NCBI GenBank assembly: GCA_008086245.1
Contig: VSIX01000058.1
Span: 27,517-91,516 of the forward strand
Source of the DNA: Candidatus Mcinerneyibacterium aminivorans
GTDB taxonomy: Bacteria; Macinerneyibacteriota; Macinerneyibacteria; Macinerneyibacteriales; Macinerneyibacteriaceae
Reading direction: 5' to 3'
DNA length: 64,000 nucleotides
Shown: piece by piece, positions 1 through 8,979 of the stretch
How the letters are laid out: every line of letters starts with the position of its first letter
Numbering within the stretch: the first letter of the stretch is position 1
Notes under the pieces: generated by a model
What the model was told of the DNA's origin: nothing
The model's database searches: none
Seen by the model: only the letters and a program-made list of their open reading frames with translations
Program-made: the position numbers and the translations under genes

Positions 1-2
1 CC

Positions 3-56
3 ATATCAAAAGTACATGGACTTCTTGAAAGAGTAATTAAACCTTTTGGTCTATAA
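3..56 (+). CDS. C-terminal tail of a gene entering from the left edge (partial)
   Basis: Reading from base 3 in frame gives 17 codons ending at a TAA at 54-56, with the end reading GLLERVIKPFGL. The composition looks protein-like, and the stop lies just before the convergent stop of the next gene at 61, a spacing normal for this genome. The other two forward frames stop earlier. The product cannot be recognised from so short a tail, and it may simply be an open frame by chance. Confidence 0.3.
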   Translation: MSKVHGLLERVIKPFGL

Positions 57-60
57 ATAT

Positions 61-777
61 TCACTTAACAGTGATATCAGAAACTCCACTTTTTTCCAAT
101 ATTTGTTTTTGGGGGTTTCCAGCTATATTCACTTCACTTGCTCCGCTTACTTTTCCTTCAATAGCCTCTTTTACAAACACTTTCAATTCACTTACACCAC
201 TTATTTGAATATATACCCTTTTAGAATTTAGCCTATTTAAATAACTTTTACTGACTCCGCTTAGATCCACGTATAATTCTTCAGTTTTCCCGGTTATTTG
301 AGATTTGCTTGCACCTGATTCTTCAATAGTAAGAACATCTGTTTCAACTTCTGCCTCAAGCTCACTTGCACCACTCAGTTTTATATCAATTCTTCTTTGC
401 ATAATTTTTTTCATAGTAATCTTACTTACTCCGGATGCAGTTATTTTTTCAATCTCGGGCATAGTTATATCAGCAACAATGTCCGGATTATTATAATTTA
501 TATTTCTATCAAGATAGAGATATAAAGTGTCCCCCTTAATATCAATATTAAAATAGTCAATATAGGCTCTATCTATTTTTACCTTAATGTCGAAATAATC
601 TTTTTGTTGTAAATTGATTTTAATTGTATTGGATACATTAATTTTTTTAAAATTTTTTTTATTATAATTTCTGGAAATTATTTGTCCCGAATTTTTAATT
701 CCACCCGACAAAAAAGAAATACATCCTGTAAAAATTAAAAATATAATAATTGTAAATATCTTAAAATTGTTTTTCAT
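61..777 (-). CDS. Lipoprotein with a head GIN (DUF2807) domain
   Basis: The 238-residue product starts with a lipoprotein signal peptide ending in the lipobox FTGC (Cys about residue 19), so it is probably anchored in an envelope membrane. The rest is a repetitive beta-solenoid of the GIN/DUF2807 type, with recurring SGASE, SGVSK and SGVSE turns about every 20 residues from residue 110 to the end. Members of this family are secreted or surface proteins of unknown function, common in diderms. A good Shine-Dalgarno (AAGGAGG) precedes the ATG. A TATAAT on the minus strand at 828-833 could be its -10 box, back to back with the helicase promoter. It stands alone, convergent with the partial gene at the window edge. 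The family call is fairly secure, the role unknown. Confidence 0.8.
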   Translation of the reverse strand: MKNNFKIFTIIIFLIFTGCISFLSGGIKNSGQIISRNYNKKNFKKINVSNTIKINLQQKDYFDIKVKIDRAYIDYFNIDIKGDTLYLYLDRNINYNNPDIVADITMPEIEKITASGVSKITMKKIMQRRIDIKLSGASELEAEVETDVLTIEESGASKSQITGKTEELYVDLSGVSKSYLNRLNSKRVYIQISGVSELKVFVKEAIEGKVSGASEVNIAGNPQKQILEKSGVSDITVK

Positions 778-860
778 ATATTTCCTCCTTTAATTAAAGG
801 ACACCTAAAAAACTTAAAATGTTTCATATTATAACTATTTTTATTGATTTTAGAGAAACA

Positions 861-888
861 TTGAATTTATAATAATATTTCTTATAAT
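861..888 (+). promoter_or_regulatory. Sigma-70 type promoter for the RRM-helicase gene
   Basis: TTGAAT at 861-866 and TATAAT at 883-888 are separated by 16 bases. A GAGGAGG ribosome binding site and the ATG at 915 follow directly. It lies in the 137-base gap between divergent genes. Confidence 0.65.
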
Positions 889-914
889 TACAAATCCAAC
901 AGAGGAGGTATAGT

Positions 915-3161
915 ATGGAAAAAATATTGATTAGAAATATAAATAAAAAAATTGGTCCCGGTGATATTGTTGGGGCCTTAATAAATGAAGCGGATATAGA
1001 ACCCAATCAAATAGGAAATATTAATATAAGGACAAATTTTGCTATTGTTGAAATCGATGAAAATATAAAGGAAAAAGTAATTAAAGTAATGAAAAATAAT
1101 ACAATTGCTGGATTTGAAATAACAGCAGAAGAGTTTAGCAAAAAGAAAGAAAAGCAGGAACAAAAAGTAACAACTTATATTTCCAATTATAAATCACTTG
1201 TTCAGCTTGAAAGAGAAGAAGAAATGCGTATGCACGAAGCTGAAATCAGGAATCTTTCAGGTCATCAAAGGGAAAAAAAGGGAAGAGCAATACTACATTT
1301 AAGAGGAAGAGATCAGGGTACCGGTTTGAAAAACAAATTTCTTATTAAATTTATGAGACAGCGGAGGGGAGAAAAATTACCCGAAAATGAAATTTCTATA
1401 GGAGACCTAGTAATGTTGAGTAAAAGAAATCCCCTATTAGATGATAATCCTACCGGTACTGTGATTGAAAAAACAAATTATTCAATCACCGTGGTATTTG
1501 ATAACAAACCTCCAGAATTTCTGTACAAAAAAAGACTCAGGATGGATTTATATGTTAATGATATAACATTTCAAAGAATGCTTGATTCTCTTTCTAGATT
1601 TAGCAAATTAAAAGGAAAGTTTGAAAAAATAAGAAATTCTTTACTGGGTTTAAGAGAACCTAATTTTGGTAAAAAAAGAAATATTGACTTTTTCAATAAT
1701 AAATTGAATAACTCACAAAAAGAGGCTGTAAAATCAGCTTTGGCCGCTAAAGATTTTTTTCTCATTCACGGACCACCAGGTACCGGCAAAACCATGACCT
1801 GTATAGAAATACTCAAACAGGCTGCAGATGGAAAAACCGAAATACTGGCAACTGCCGATTCAAATACGGCTGTTGATAATATTGTTCAAAGACTGGTTGA
1901 AAAAGATGTAAAAACGATAAGATTGGGACATCCAGCAAGGGTTACTCCCATTTTAAGAGGTCATACCCTTGACTACATGCTTGAAGATCACCCGAAATAC
2001 AAAAAGGCCAGATCTTTGAGAGAAAAAGCAATGAAACTTAAGAAACAACAGGATAATTATACACATCCCAGTGGAAGATGGAGGCGTGGAATGAGCGATA
2101 AGAGAATAATGAAGCTGGCTAAAAAAGGAAAAGGCAGCAGGGGAGTCCCTTATGTGAAAATAAAAGAAATGGCCGACTGGTTAAGAATTCAAGAAAAAGT
2201 TAATAATCATTTTGATAAAATTGATGAACTGGAAAATGAAGCCATAAACGACCTTCTCGATAAAGCTGATGTGATCTGTACCACAAATTCTACTGCCGGT
2301 TCAGAACTTTTAGAAGATAAGAAATTTGACCTTCTGGTTCATGATGAAGCTACTCAATCAAGTGAGCCTTCCTCCTTAATTCCAATTATTAAATCAAAAA
2401 AATTTATACTAGCAGGAGATCACAAGCAGCTCCCACCTACTATTCTAAATCAAAAAGCTAAAATTGAAGGTTTGTCCAAATCTATCTTTGAAAGACTTCT
2501 TGATATTTTTGGAGATAAAATAAAATCTATGTTAAAAATTCAATACCGGATGAATAAAACAATTATGAACTTTTCAGCGGAAAATTTTTATAACGGACAG
2601 TTAAAAGCCGGTAAAGAGGTTAAAAACTGGACTCTTGAAAATTTAAATATTAAAAACCCTGCTTTTGAAGCAGAATATGAGAAACATGTATTTGCCCCGA
2701 ATAAACCTTTTATTTATCTTGATACTGCGGATAAAAAAAGCAGAGAATATTCTAAAAAAGATTCAAAATCATACTATAACAAATATGAGGCTGAGATAGC
2801 TATTAATCTTCTAAACAAATTTAAACAATCCGGAATAAATTTAGAAGATATTGCAGTAATTTCACCTTACAAGGATCAAACAGATTTTATAAACCAACAG
2901 ATAAAAAATGACAAAATAGAAATAGATACAGTTGATGGTTTTCAGGGAAGAGAGAAAGAAGTAATTATTTTAACTCTGGTGCGGAGTAATAACAATAACA
3001 ATATAGGATTCCTAAAAGATTTAAGGAGGTTAAACGTCTCTATAACAAGAGCCAAAAAGAAATGTATTGTTATTGGTGACGGCAATACGGTATCATCAAA
3101 TAATACATATAAAAAACTTATCAAACATGCAAAACAGGAGGAGGGTTATTACAAACTTTAG
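915..3161 (+). CDS. SF1 (IGHMBP2/Upf1-like) helicase with N-terminal DbpA-type RRM
   Basis: The 748-residue protein carries a complete superfamily 1B helicase core. It has Walker A GPPGTGKT near residue 285, a DEAT Walker B variant near 476, AGDHKQLPPT near 501, QYRMN near 543, DGFQGRE near 674 and the SITRAKKK arginine-finger motif near 709. This is the IGHMBP2/Upf1-like group that unwinds RNA or DNA. The first 75 residues read like the RNA-binding domain at the C-terminus of DbpA helicases (GDIVGALINEADI, then IGNINIRTNFAIVEI), which suggests RNA substrates; this part is inference from pattern. A strong Shine-Dalgarno (GAGGAGG) sits before the ATG. It is followed by a HAD gene 42 bases downstream, probably co-transcribed. 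Confidence 0.88.
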   Translation: MEKILIRNINKKIGPGDIVGALINEADIEPNQIGNINIRTNFAIVEIDENIKEKVIKVMKNNTIAGFEITAEEFSKKKEKQEQKVTTYISNYKSLVQLEREEEMRMHEAEIRNLSGHQREKKGRAILHLRGRDQGTGLKNKFLIKFMRQRRGEKLPENEISIGDLVMLSKRNPLLDDNPTGTVIEKTNYSITVVFDNKPPEFLYKKRLRMDLYVNDITFQRMLDSLSRFSKLKGKFEKIRNSLLGLREPNFGKKRNIDFFNNKLNNSQKEAVKSALAAKDFFLIHGPPGTGKTMTCIEILKQAADGKTEILATADSNTAVDNIVQRLVEKDVKTIRLGHPARVTPILRGHTLDYMLEDHPKYKKARSLREKAMKLKKQQDNYTHPSGRWRRGMSDKRIMKLAKKGKGSRGVPYVKIKEMADWLRIQEKVNNHFDKIDELENEAINDLLDKADVICTTNSTAGSELLEDKKFDLLVHDEATQSSEPSSLIPIIKSKKFILAGDHKQLPPTILNQKAKIEGLSKSIFERLLDIFGDKIKSMLKIQYRMNKTIMNFSAENFYNGQLKAGKEVKNWTLENLNIKNPAFEAEYEKHVFAPNKPFIYLDTADKKSREYSKKDSKSYYNKYEAEIAINLLNKFKQSGINLEDIAVISPYKDQTDFINQQIKNDKIEIDTVDGFQGREKEVIILTLVRSNNNNNIGFLKDLRRLNVSITRAKKKCIVIGDGNTVSSNNTYKKLIKHAKQEEGYYKL

Positions 3162-3203
3162 GTAATAATTGACAAAAATGAAATATAGACCTAAAATTTA
3201 AAT

Positions 3204-3935
3204 ATGAAAATAAAATTTATATCTTTTGATTTTTGGAATACATTATTTGAAGGCAAGGGTCCCGATCATGATATTAGAGAAAATAAGAGATTAACTATTA
3301 TAAACAACTTTCTTGAAACCCTCGGTTATAATTTTGACAAAAAAACCTTAATACAAAAAACAAACGAAACCTGGGAATATTTTGTTGATATTTGGGAAAA
3401 TGAAGAGAGAACATTGACTACAAAAGAAATTTTGCAACACTTGTTTAGTAAATTAAAAGTTGAAGAAATAAAAAACCTTGATCATCTAATAAAGAAAATA
3501 TCGAATCTAATACTGAAGTACCCCCCTTCTTTAACCGAAGATATATTATATGATTTAATTCCCCGTCTCAGTAAAAATTATAAGCTATTCATTATTTCTG
3601 ATACTGCTCTAACCTCCGGCAAATATCTAAAAAACATACTCGCAAATCATAACCTGCTGAAATATTTTGATAATTTTTCATTTTCGGATGAAATCGGCCG
3701 TTCTAAGCCACATAGGTTAATGTTTCTAAATGTTTTGGGAAACAGCAAAAATATCAAACATCTTTTACACATAGGAGATATAGGCAGAACAGATATTAAA
3801 GGGGCTAAAAAAATTGGAGCTTCTGCAATTAGGTACAAAATGTATAACGATGAACCTCTCAGCAGCTATAATGCAGATTTTGTTATGAAAAGCTGGGAAG
3901 ATTTTCCAGAATTGCTGGATAAAATTCAAAAATAA
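3204..3935 (+). CDS. HAD superfamily hydrolase
   Basis: The 243-residue protein shows the HAD fold motifs: motif I SFDFWNTL (nucleophile Asp9), motif II IISDTA near residue 131, the motif III lysine in GRSKPH near 170, and motif IV HIGDIGRTDIKGA near 190. The second Asp of the usual DxD motif is replaced by Trp, as in the FDxWNTL subgroup of HAD proteins, so phosphatase activity is not certain. The long segment between motifs I and II fits an alpha-helical C1 cap. It follows the helicase gene with no clear Shine-Dalgarno and is probably translated from the same message. The substrate cannot be told. Confidence 0.8.
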   Translation: MKIKFISFDFWNTLFEGKGPDHDIRENKRLTIINNFLETLGYNFDKKTLIQKTNETWEYFVDIWENEERTLTTKEILQHLFSKLKVEEIKNLDHLIKKISNLILKYPPSLTEDILYDLIPRLSKNYKLFIISDTALTSGKYLKNILANHNLLKYFDNFSFSDEIGRSKPHRLMFLNVLGNSKNIKHLLHIGDIGRTDIKGAKKIGASAIRYKMYNDEPLSSYNADFVMKSWEDFPELLDKIQK

Positions 3936-4099
3936 ATCATTTATTTAATATTTTATATTTCGAGTAATTACACTAAAAGTAATGTAACAATTTCAACTCC
4001 ATTTACTATCATTTTAAGAGTTTTTCAATCCTCTGTATTTAATTTTTTGTAACTTGTTATATAATTTGTTAAAGATTAATTTAAAAACAAGGAGGAAGA

Positions 4100-4513
4100 A
4101 TGAAAAAAATATTTTGTTTTTTTATAGCAGTATTTTTGTTTTTCACAATTATTAATGCCGAAAATAACGATATACAATATTTAATACAAAATGGTATCCA
4201 AAATAACACAAATGACTATCTAACCATAAGCGGAATTGAAAAATATATTTTAAATAATGCTGTAACTGATATGAAAAAAATGGAAGATGATCATTTTAGA
4301 TACAAATTTTCAAAAATTACCGAAATTGCCCTTGATAAAAGAAGAGGACCCTATAAATATACAATAGTTGCTACATATTTTTCACCTGGAAGATTTAACA
4401 GGCTGAAAGAATTTAAAATCAAACTTGTTTATGAATTATCAAGCAGCAGAAGAGAGATTGATTATAAGCTAAAGGAAAAAGAATTTGAAGAAATAGGTTA
4501 CATCGAAGATTAA
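4100..4513 (+). CDS. Secreted protein of unknown function
   Basis: I do not recognise this 137-residue protein. It begins with a clear Sec signal peptide (basic start, hydrophobic stretch to about residue 18, likely cleavage after INA) and has no lipobox or further membrane segment, so a periplasmic location is likely. The mature part is charged and alternates helix and strand, ending in EEIGYIED. A good Shine-Dalgarno (AAGGAGG) precedes the ATG, and a TATAAT at 4060-4065 is a plausible -10 without a good -35. It is monocistronic by position; the next gene has its own promoter. Confidence 0.65.
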   Translation: MKKIFCFFIAVFLFFTIINAENNDIQYLIQNGIQNNTNDYLTISGIEKYILNNAVTDMKKMEDDHFRYKFSKITEIALDKRRGPYKYTIVATYFSPGRFNRLKEFKIKLVYELSSSRREIDYKLKEKEFEEIGYIED

Positions 4514-4587
4514 TTATAACTATAAAGATTTCATAAAATGAGAATAAAATTAACCAGCTAAATTTTTTAATTACCGATATTATTGTA

Positions 4588-4616
4588 TTTACATATCCTC
4601 CCAAATATTTTATAAT
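4588..4616 (+). promoter_or_regulatory. Sigma-70 type promoter for the MutS-like gene
   Basis: TTTACA at 4588-4593 and TATAAT at 4611-4616 are separated by the ideal 17 bases, 14 bases before the ATG at 4630. The leader is therefore very short, with a weak AAGGA directly before the start. Confidence 0.65.
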
Positions 4617-4629
4617 ATAAAGGATAATT

Positions 4630-5976
4630 ATGAAAATAGATAGACAAACTTTAAAAGATCTTGAAATTTTTGAAAATTTTAATGGTGTTTCTATTTTTGA
4701 TATTGCTAATCTAACTTTAACACCCGGCGGGGAAAAACAGTTGAGAAAATTCTTCAGCAGCCCTAAAAATACCAAAAAAGAGATTGTAGAAACACAGGAA
4801 TTGTTCAAATACATTATGAACAACAGCTGGAGAATCACCCTGCACAAAAATCAAATATATTTTATTCAAAATTATCTTCAATCCAAAATTCAACCTATTA
4901 AAAACAAAAACAACCTTTTAATTCTATTAAAAGGAACTTTATACAGATTCAACCATAGAGATTCCGGATTATTTAGTCATTATGAATATATAAAAGAAGG
5001 AATATATTTTTTAAAAGATTTCCTGGATTTTTTGTATGATATATATGAATCTATTGAGGATAATGCTCCGAAATTAATAAGAAATATAGCTACTAAAATC
5101 TACAATTTTTTAAAAATCGATGCTATCGCAAAACTATATAACAAAAAATATAAAAAATTATCTTTTATAGAAATTTTTAAATATGATCATATTTTTCGCC
5201 ACAAACTGGTTCATGAAATTCATGATATGATAAGATTATTTTTTAAACTTGATGCTTTGATATCAATTTCTAAATTTATACAAAACTATAATCTAACATT
5301 TCCAACTTTTGTAGAATCTGAAAAACCTTATTTTGAAGCCCAAGATTTATATCATATTTTTCTATCCAGCCCTGTAAAAAATAGTTTTAAATTCACCCAA
5401 GATACCAATTTTCTATTTTTAACCGGTCCTAATATGTCAGGGAAAACCACCTTCCTTAAATCATGCGGACTCTGTCTTTATTTTGCCCATCTGGGTATTG
5501 GTGTTCCTGCAAAGTCATTAAAATTGACTTCCTTTGATGAAATTATTAGTGATATTAATACCCAGGATAATATACAGATGGGATACAGTTACTTTTATAA
5601 TGAAGTTAAAAGGGTTAAATATATTTCAAAAAAAATATCAGGCAGCAACAGAGTTTTCGTATTACTTGATGAATTGTTTCGTGGTACAAATGTTCATGAT
5701 GCCTTTGAAGGTACAAAACGTGTAATTGGGGGATTTACCAACTGGACAAACAGCTTATTCATTTTATCATCACACCTTGTTGAACTGGAAAAAAACATAA
5801 AAAATTTCCCGGGAATCTGTTTTAAGCATTTTGATTCCAAGGTGAAAAAAAACACACCCTCCTTTACCTATATATTAAAGGAGGGAGTGTCCCGAAAAAG
5901 AATCGGGTTATTAATACTTGAAAATGAAAATATATTTAAAATTCTTAATAAGGATCAGCTTTCACCAAACAAATAA
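4630..5976 (+). CDS. MutS-family ATPase lacking the mismatch-recognition domains
   Basis: The 448-residue protein has only the lever/clamp-like helical region and the MutS ABC-type ATPase domain. Walker A is GPNMSGKTTF near residue 266, Walker B is FVLLDELFRGTN near 343, and SSHLVEL near 378 is the switch histidine region. The mismatch-binding (Phe-x-Glu) and connector domains of MutS1 are absent, as is the Smr nuclease of MutS2. This matches the short MutS-related proteins seen in several diderm phyla, whose function is not established; a role in recombination or repair is inference. Its 3' end overlaps the convergent hutI gene by 22 bases. Confidence 0.8.
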   Translation: MKIDRQTLKDLEIFENFNGVSIFDIANLTLTPGGEKQLRKFFSSPKNTKKEIVETQELFKYIMNNSWRITLHKNQIYFIQNYLQSKIQPIKNKNNLLILLKGTLYRFNHRDSGLFSHYEYIKEGIYFLKDFLDFLYDIYESIEDNAPKLIRNIATKIYNFLKIDAIAKLYNKKYKKLSFIEIFKYDHIFRHKLVHEIHDMIRLFFKLDALISISKFIQNYNLTFPTFVESEKPYFEAQDLYHIFLSSPVKNSFKFTQDTNFLFLTGPNMSGKTTFLKSCGLCLYFAHLGIGVPAKSLKLTSFDEIISDINTQDNIQMGYSYFYNEVKRVKYISKKISGSNRVFVLLDELFRGTNVHDAFEGTKRVIGGFTNWTNSLFILSSHLVELEKNIKNFPGICFKHFDSKVKKNTPSFTYILKEGVSRKRIGLLILENENIFKILNKDQLSPNK

Positions 5977-7208
5977 TCGGTTCTGTTTTCAACAACCTTT
6001 TCCCCATTTTTGATAACCATTTTAACATTATTTAATCCGTATTGATAAACCAGATATTTATAATTTGGTATATCAAGCAAGATCAGATCTGCCTTTTTGT
6101 CCTTTTTTATTATTCCTCTATCGCTTCTATCAACAGCTTTAGCAGCATTAACTCCTACAGCATTAATAATTTCTTCAATATCCATTTTTAAATACAGGGA
6201 AGCCAAATTAATAATCATCTGCATATTATATGTATTTGAACTACCTGGATTATAATCAGTTGAAAGAGCTACAATTACATTATTATCAAGCAATTTCCTT
6301 GCCGGAGCATAATTATTTTTCATCAAAAAAAATGAAGTACCAGGAAGCAGGGTAGCAACAGTATTACTTTTACCAAGTCTTTCAATTCCTTTTTCGGTAA
6401 TCTCCATTAAATGATCCGCACTAATTGCATTGTATTCAGCAGCAAGTTCGGCTCCACCCAGTGGGTGAAGTTCATCCGCATGAATTTTTAACTTAAACCC
6501 CATTTTCTTTGCTTCTTCAAAATATTTTTTTGTTTCATCAATCGAAAACACGCCTTTCTCCGTAAAGATATCAACAAATTCAGCAAGATTTTCCTTTTTT
6601 ACTTCCGGCATCATCTCATTGCATACATAGTCCATATACTCCCTTTCACTATACTTACCGGGGATTTCATGAGGCCCCATAAATGTGCTGATTACAGTTT
6701 CGGGATATTTTTCCTGCAACCTTTTTATAACATGAAGCATTTTCATTTCGGTTTTAAGGTCCAATCCATATCCACTTTTAACTTCAACAGTAGTCGTGCC
6801 ATAAGAGAGTAATTTTCTTAATCTATTTTCGGCTAAATCGAATAGTTCATTTTCACCCAGTTTTCGGGTTTTATCAACAGTACTTTTAATTCCCCCTCCC
6901 TGTTCAGCTATTTTTTCATAGGATTCTCCTCGAACCCTCATTAAATATTCTTCATCCCTGCTTCCGCCAAAAACAAGATGAGTATGGGAATCAACAAATC
7001 CGGGCATAACAACATAATTAGAAGCATCAATAACTTTATCCGGTCTGTAATCTAGATTTTTACCTATATCTGCTATTGTATCATTATTTATAGCAATATC
7101 AGTATTTTTCCACATATTAATTTTTTTTCTGGCTTTTCCCCTCGCACATTTATTTTTCGGAGATATTATTTCCATGCAATTTTTCAATAATAAGCTACAT
7201 TTCTCCAT
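5955..7208 (-). CDS. hutI: Imidazolonepropionase
   Basis: This 417-residue amidohydrolase opens the imidazolone ring of 4-imidazolone-5-propionate to N-formimino-glutamate, the third step of histidine degradation. The metal-binding motif GFVDSHTHLVFGG, the EVKSGYGLD substrate loop, HADELHPLGGAEL and the catalytic STDYNPGS are all present, and the length fits the family. A longer reading frame opens at a TTG at 7220, but the GGAGG at 7213-7217 is clearly the ribosome binding site for the ATG at 7208, so that start is used. No hutH, hutU or hutG lies nearby; they must be elsewhere if the pathway is complete. The 3' end overlaps the MutS-like gene tail to tail. Confidence 0.93.
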   Translation of the reverse strand: MEKCSLLLKNCMEIISPKNKCARGKARKKINMWKNTDIAINNDTIADIGKNLDYRPDKVIDASNYVVMPGFVDSHTHLVFGGSRDEEYLMRVRGESYEKIAEQGGGIKSTVDKTRKLGENELFDLAENRLRKLLSYGTTTVEVKSGYGLDLKTEMKMLHVIKRLQEKYPETVISTFMGPHEIPGKYSEREYMDYVCNEMMPEVKKENLAEFVDIFTEKGVFSIDETKKYFEEAKKMGFKLKIHADELHPLGGAELAAEYNAISADHLMEITEKGIERLGKSNTVATLLPGTSFFLMKNNYAPARKLLDNNVIVALSTDYNPGSSNTYNMQMIINLASLYLKMDIEEIINAVGVNAAKAVDRSDRGIIKKDKKADLILLDIPNYKYLVYQYGLNNVKMVIKNGEKVVENRTDYLFGES

Positions 7209-7276
7209 ATTTCCTCCCAATAAACAATTTTATTAAATTTATTATTAACAAGTTATCCACATTTTGTTAACAATTC

Positions 7277-7870
7277 TCAATCCTGGTCTTCTAATTTAAA
7301 CACAAAAGGCCCAATTTTTTTTTCTGCTATTATTTTTTTACCATTTTTAGCTGCAGACTTTACTTTAGCATTTCTAATATTTTTTACAACAATTTTATCT
7401 AATCTTTCATAACCGCTTGATTCAAGGATATTTACAGATAATATATTATCTTTTTTCCCAATTTTCACCCTCAATACTACTTTCCCCTCTTCGCCAAGAA
7501 CCCTTGACATATAAGGATATTCTGGTTTTTTAAAATATATTTTAGGTTCTTTATAGTTATCTGAATTTTCATTTTCAATCTTAGCCGTTTTTAAGTTATC
7601 CACATTATCTTTATTTATTCTTGCTGTGCTTTCCTTCATATCCCCTTTTATAGTTAGAACTTCCTTATTAATGGGTAACCTATTATCCTTTTCGGTTAAT
7701 ATTTTTTTCTTTTTGCCTCTTTCGGATTCCAATTTATTTAATATTACTTCCATTTTATAACTTTTATTTTTTTTGTTTTTTTTACCGTTATTAAAATCCC
7801 CTCCAAAAATAAAAATTAAATGAATTGTTAGGGATAAAATAACAGCAAAAAAATACCTAACCTTTTGCAT
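7277..7870 (-). CDS. tonB: TonB-like energy transducer
   Basis: The protein of about 197 residues has one N-terminal membrane anchor (SLTIHLIFIFGG), a long lysine/glutamate-rich periplasmic linker and a C-terminal TonB domain (YPYMSRVLGEEGKVVLRVKI, then LESSGYERLDKIVVKNIRNA). TonB couples the proton-motive force from ExbB/ExbD to outer-membrane receptors. The ATG at 7870 follows the exbD stop by one base and has GGAA before it; a TTG at 7891 inside exbD is less likely. It follows exbD directly, but no exbB is seen next to the pair. The His in the membrane segment, as in E. coli TonB, is present. Confidence 0.85.
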   Translation of the reverse strand: MQKVRYFFAVILSLTIHLIFIFGGDFNNGKKNKKNKSYKMEVILNKLESERGKKKKILTEKDNRLPINKEVLTIKGDMKESTARINKDNVDNLKTAKIENENSDNYKEPKIYFKKPEYPYMSRVLGEEGKVVLRVKIGKKDNILSVNILESSGYERLDKIVVKNIRNAKVKSAAKNGKKIIAEKKIGPFVFKLEDQD

Positions 7871-7871
7871 T

Positions 7872-8261
7872 TTATTCCGGCCTAAGTTCAAAATGAACCT
7901 TTTTTATTCCCATCGATCTCATCCTATCCATAATTTTAATCACAAACCCAAATTTTAAATTCTTATCAGCTTTAATTACAAACTCATTTTTTTTATTATT
8001 CTCTATCTTTTCCCAAAATTTTTCTTCCGTGTACTTATTGTTTTCATAATAGAGTTCTTTTTCTGTAGTAATACTTATAACTTTCACAGATTTATCAATA
8101 ACTTCTGTATTTTTTGAAAAGGGTAGGTTAATATCAATCCCTTTCATATAGCTGGCTGAAATTAATATTAAGGAAAAAAATATAAGTAAAATAAAAATAG
8201 TATCAAGAAGAGGTACCATATTAATATTTATTTCGTTTCTTTCGCTCTCTTCAAATTTCAA
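7872..8261 (-). CDS. exbD: ExbD/TolR family biopolymer transport protein
   Basis: The 129-residue protein has the typical ExbD layout: a short cytoplasmic start, one membrane helix with the conserved Asp in INMVPLLDTIFILLIFF, then a periplasmic domain with VIKADKNLKFG. Together with ExbB it forms the proton-driven stator that energises TonB. Translation starts at a TTG, supported by GGGAG at 8268-8272, because the next in-frame Met is within the membrane motif. It sits between a metallopeptidase-like gene and tonB in one operon, with 13 and 1 base spacings. The missing exbB is noted separately. Confidence 0.9.
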   Translation of the reverse strand: MKFEESERNEININMVPLLDTIFILLIFFSLILISASYMKGIDINLPFSKNTEVIDKSVKVISITTEKELYYENNKYTEEKFWEKIENNKKNEFVIKADKNLKFGFVIKIMDRMRSMGIKKVHFELRPE

Positions 8262-8274
8262 ATCTATCTCCCTT

Positions 8275-8979
8275 TTATATTATTAATTTGTATTTGTTTT
8301 GTTCAAGCCAGGTTTTGTGTTTTTCCATCTCAGGTACCCAGTTTTTTAATTTCTCCCAAAATTTCTTAGAGTGGGCCATAATTTTTAAATGAATTAACTC
8401 ATGAAGTAATACATAATCAATTACTTCAACAGGAGCCATCATCAATCTATAATTAATATTTATGTTCTTCTTTGAAGAGGCACTTCCCCACAGTGTTTTT
8501 TGATTTTTCAATCTTATATTACTGTATTTTATACCGGTTTTTTGAGAATGAAAATCTAATCTTGAAGGAATAAATACCTTTGCTCTATTTTTATAAAATT
8601 TATGAAGAGCTTTTTTAATATTATCATCTGTTTCCTGGACAATATAAACTTTCAAAATATCTCCATCTAATTTGTAATCCTGCTTTTTTGATTTAGTTAT
8701 ATTTAGACTTAATTTCCTTCCCAAATAGTTTATTTTCGAATTCTTAGTGTATTTTTTATTATAACTTTTAAATTTTTTATATATTTTTTCTTTATTTTTT
8801 TCTAGAAATAGCTCAATTTCCTTTTTTGATATCCAGTGGGGAACCCTATATTTAAAAATATTTTCTTTTCTATCCCATATTATGGAAATAGATTTTCTGG
8901 TTTCTTTCTCGAGTCTATACGGAATAATTTCATCCTTAATTGCAATTTGTTTTTCCAAACCATCACATCCTGATATCAT
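8275..8979 (-). CDS. YgjP-like (SprT/M48-type) zinc metallopeptidase
   Basis: The C-terminal half carries the zincin motif HELIHLKIMAHSKKFW, in which HExxH and a third His follow the YgjP/DUF45 pattern, preceded by WGSASSKKNININYRL, also typical. The N-terminal part IPYRLEKETRKSISI fits the family start. The function of YgjP-type proteins is poorly known. The exact start is uncertain: ATG 8979, TTG 8991 and TTG 8958 are all possible, and the last has AGGATGTGA before it, overlapping the stop of the upstream gene. The gene overlaps the ADP-ribosylglycohydrolase gene and leads into exbD. Confidence 0.82.
   Translation of the reverse strand: MISGCDGLEKQIAIKDEIIPYRLEKETRKSISIIWDRKENIFKYRVPHWISKKEIELFLEKNKEKIYKKFKSYNKKYTKNSKINYLGRKLSLNITKSKKQDYKLDGDILKVYIVQETDDNIKKALHKFYKNRAKVFIPSRLDFHSQKTGIKYSNIRLKNQKTLWGSASSKKNININYRLMMAPVEVIDYVLLHELIHLKIMAHSKKFWEKLKNWVPEMEKHKTWLEQNKYKLII

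Noticed and set aside
868..873. A second TATAAT upstream of the helicase gene
   Set aside because: It lacks a -35 at a suitable distance, whereas the box at 883-888 pairs well with TTGAAT at 861-866.
4419..4847. 142-codon frame on the minus strand
   Set aside because: It lies opposite the secreted-protein gene and the MutS-like gene, both with good start signals; its composition is that of a shadow frame.
7253..7604. Two perfect DnaA-box 9-mers (TTATCCACA at 7253-7261 and 7596-7604)
   Set aside because: Only two boxes 340 bases apart, one inside tonB, with no dnaA, dnaN or AT-rich unwinding region nearby; chance is likely in this AT-rich sequence.
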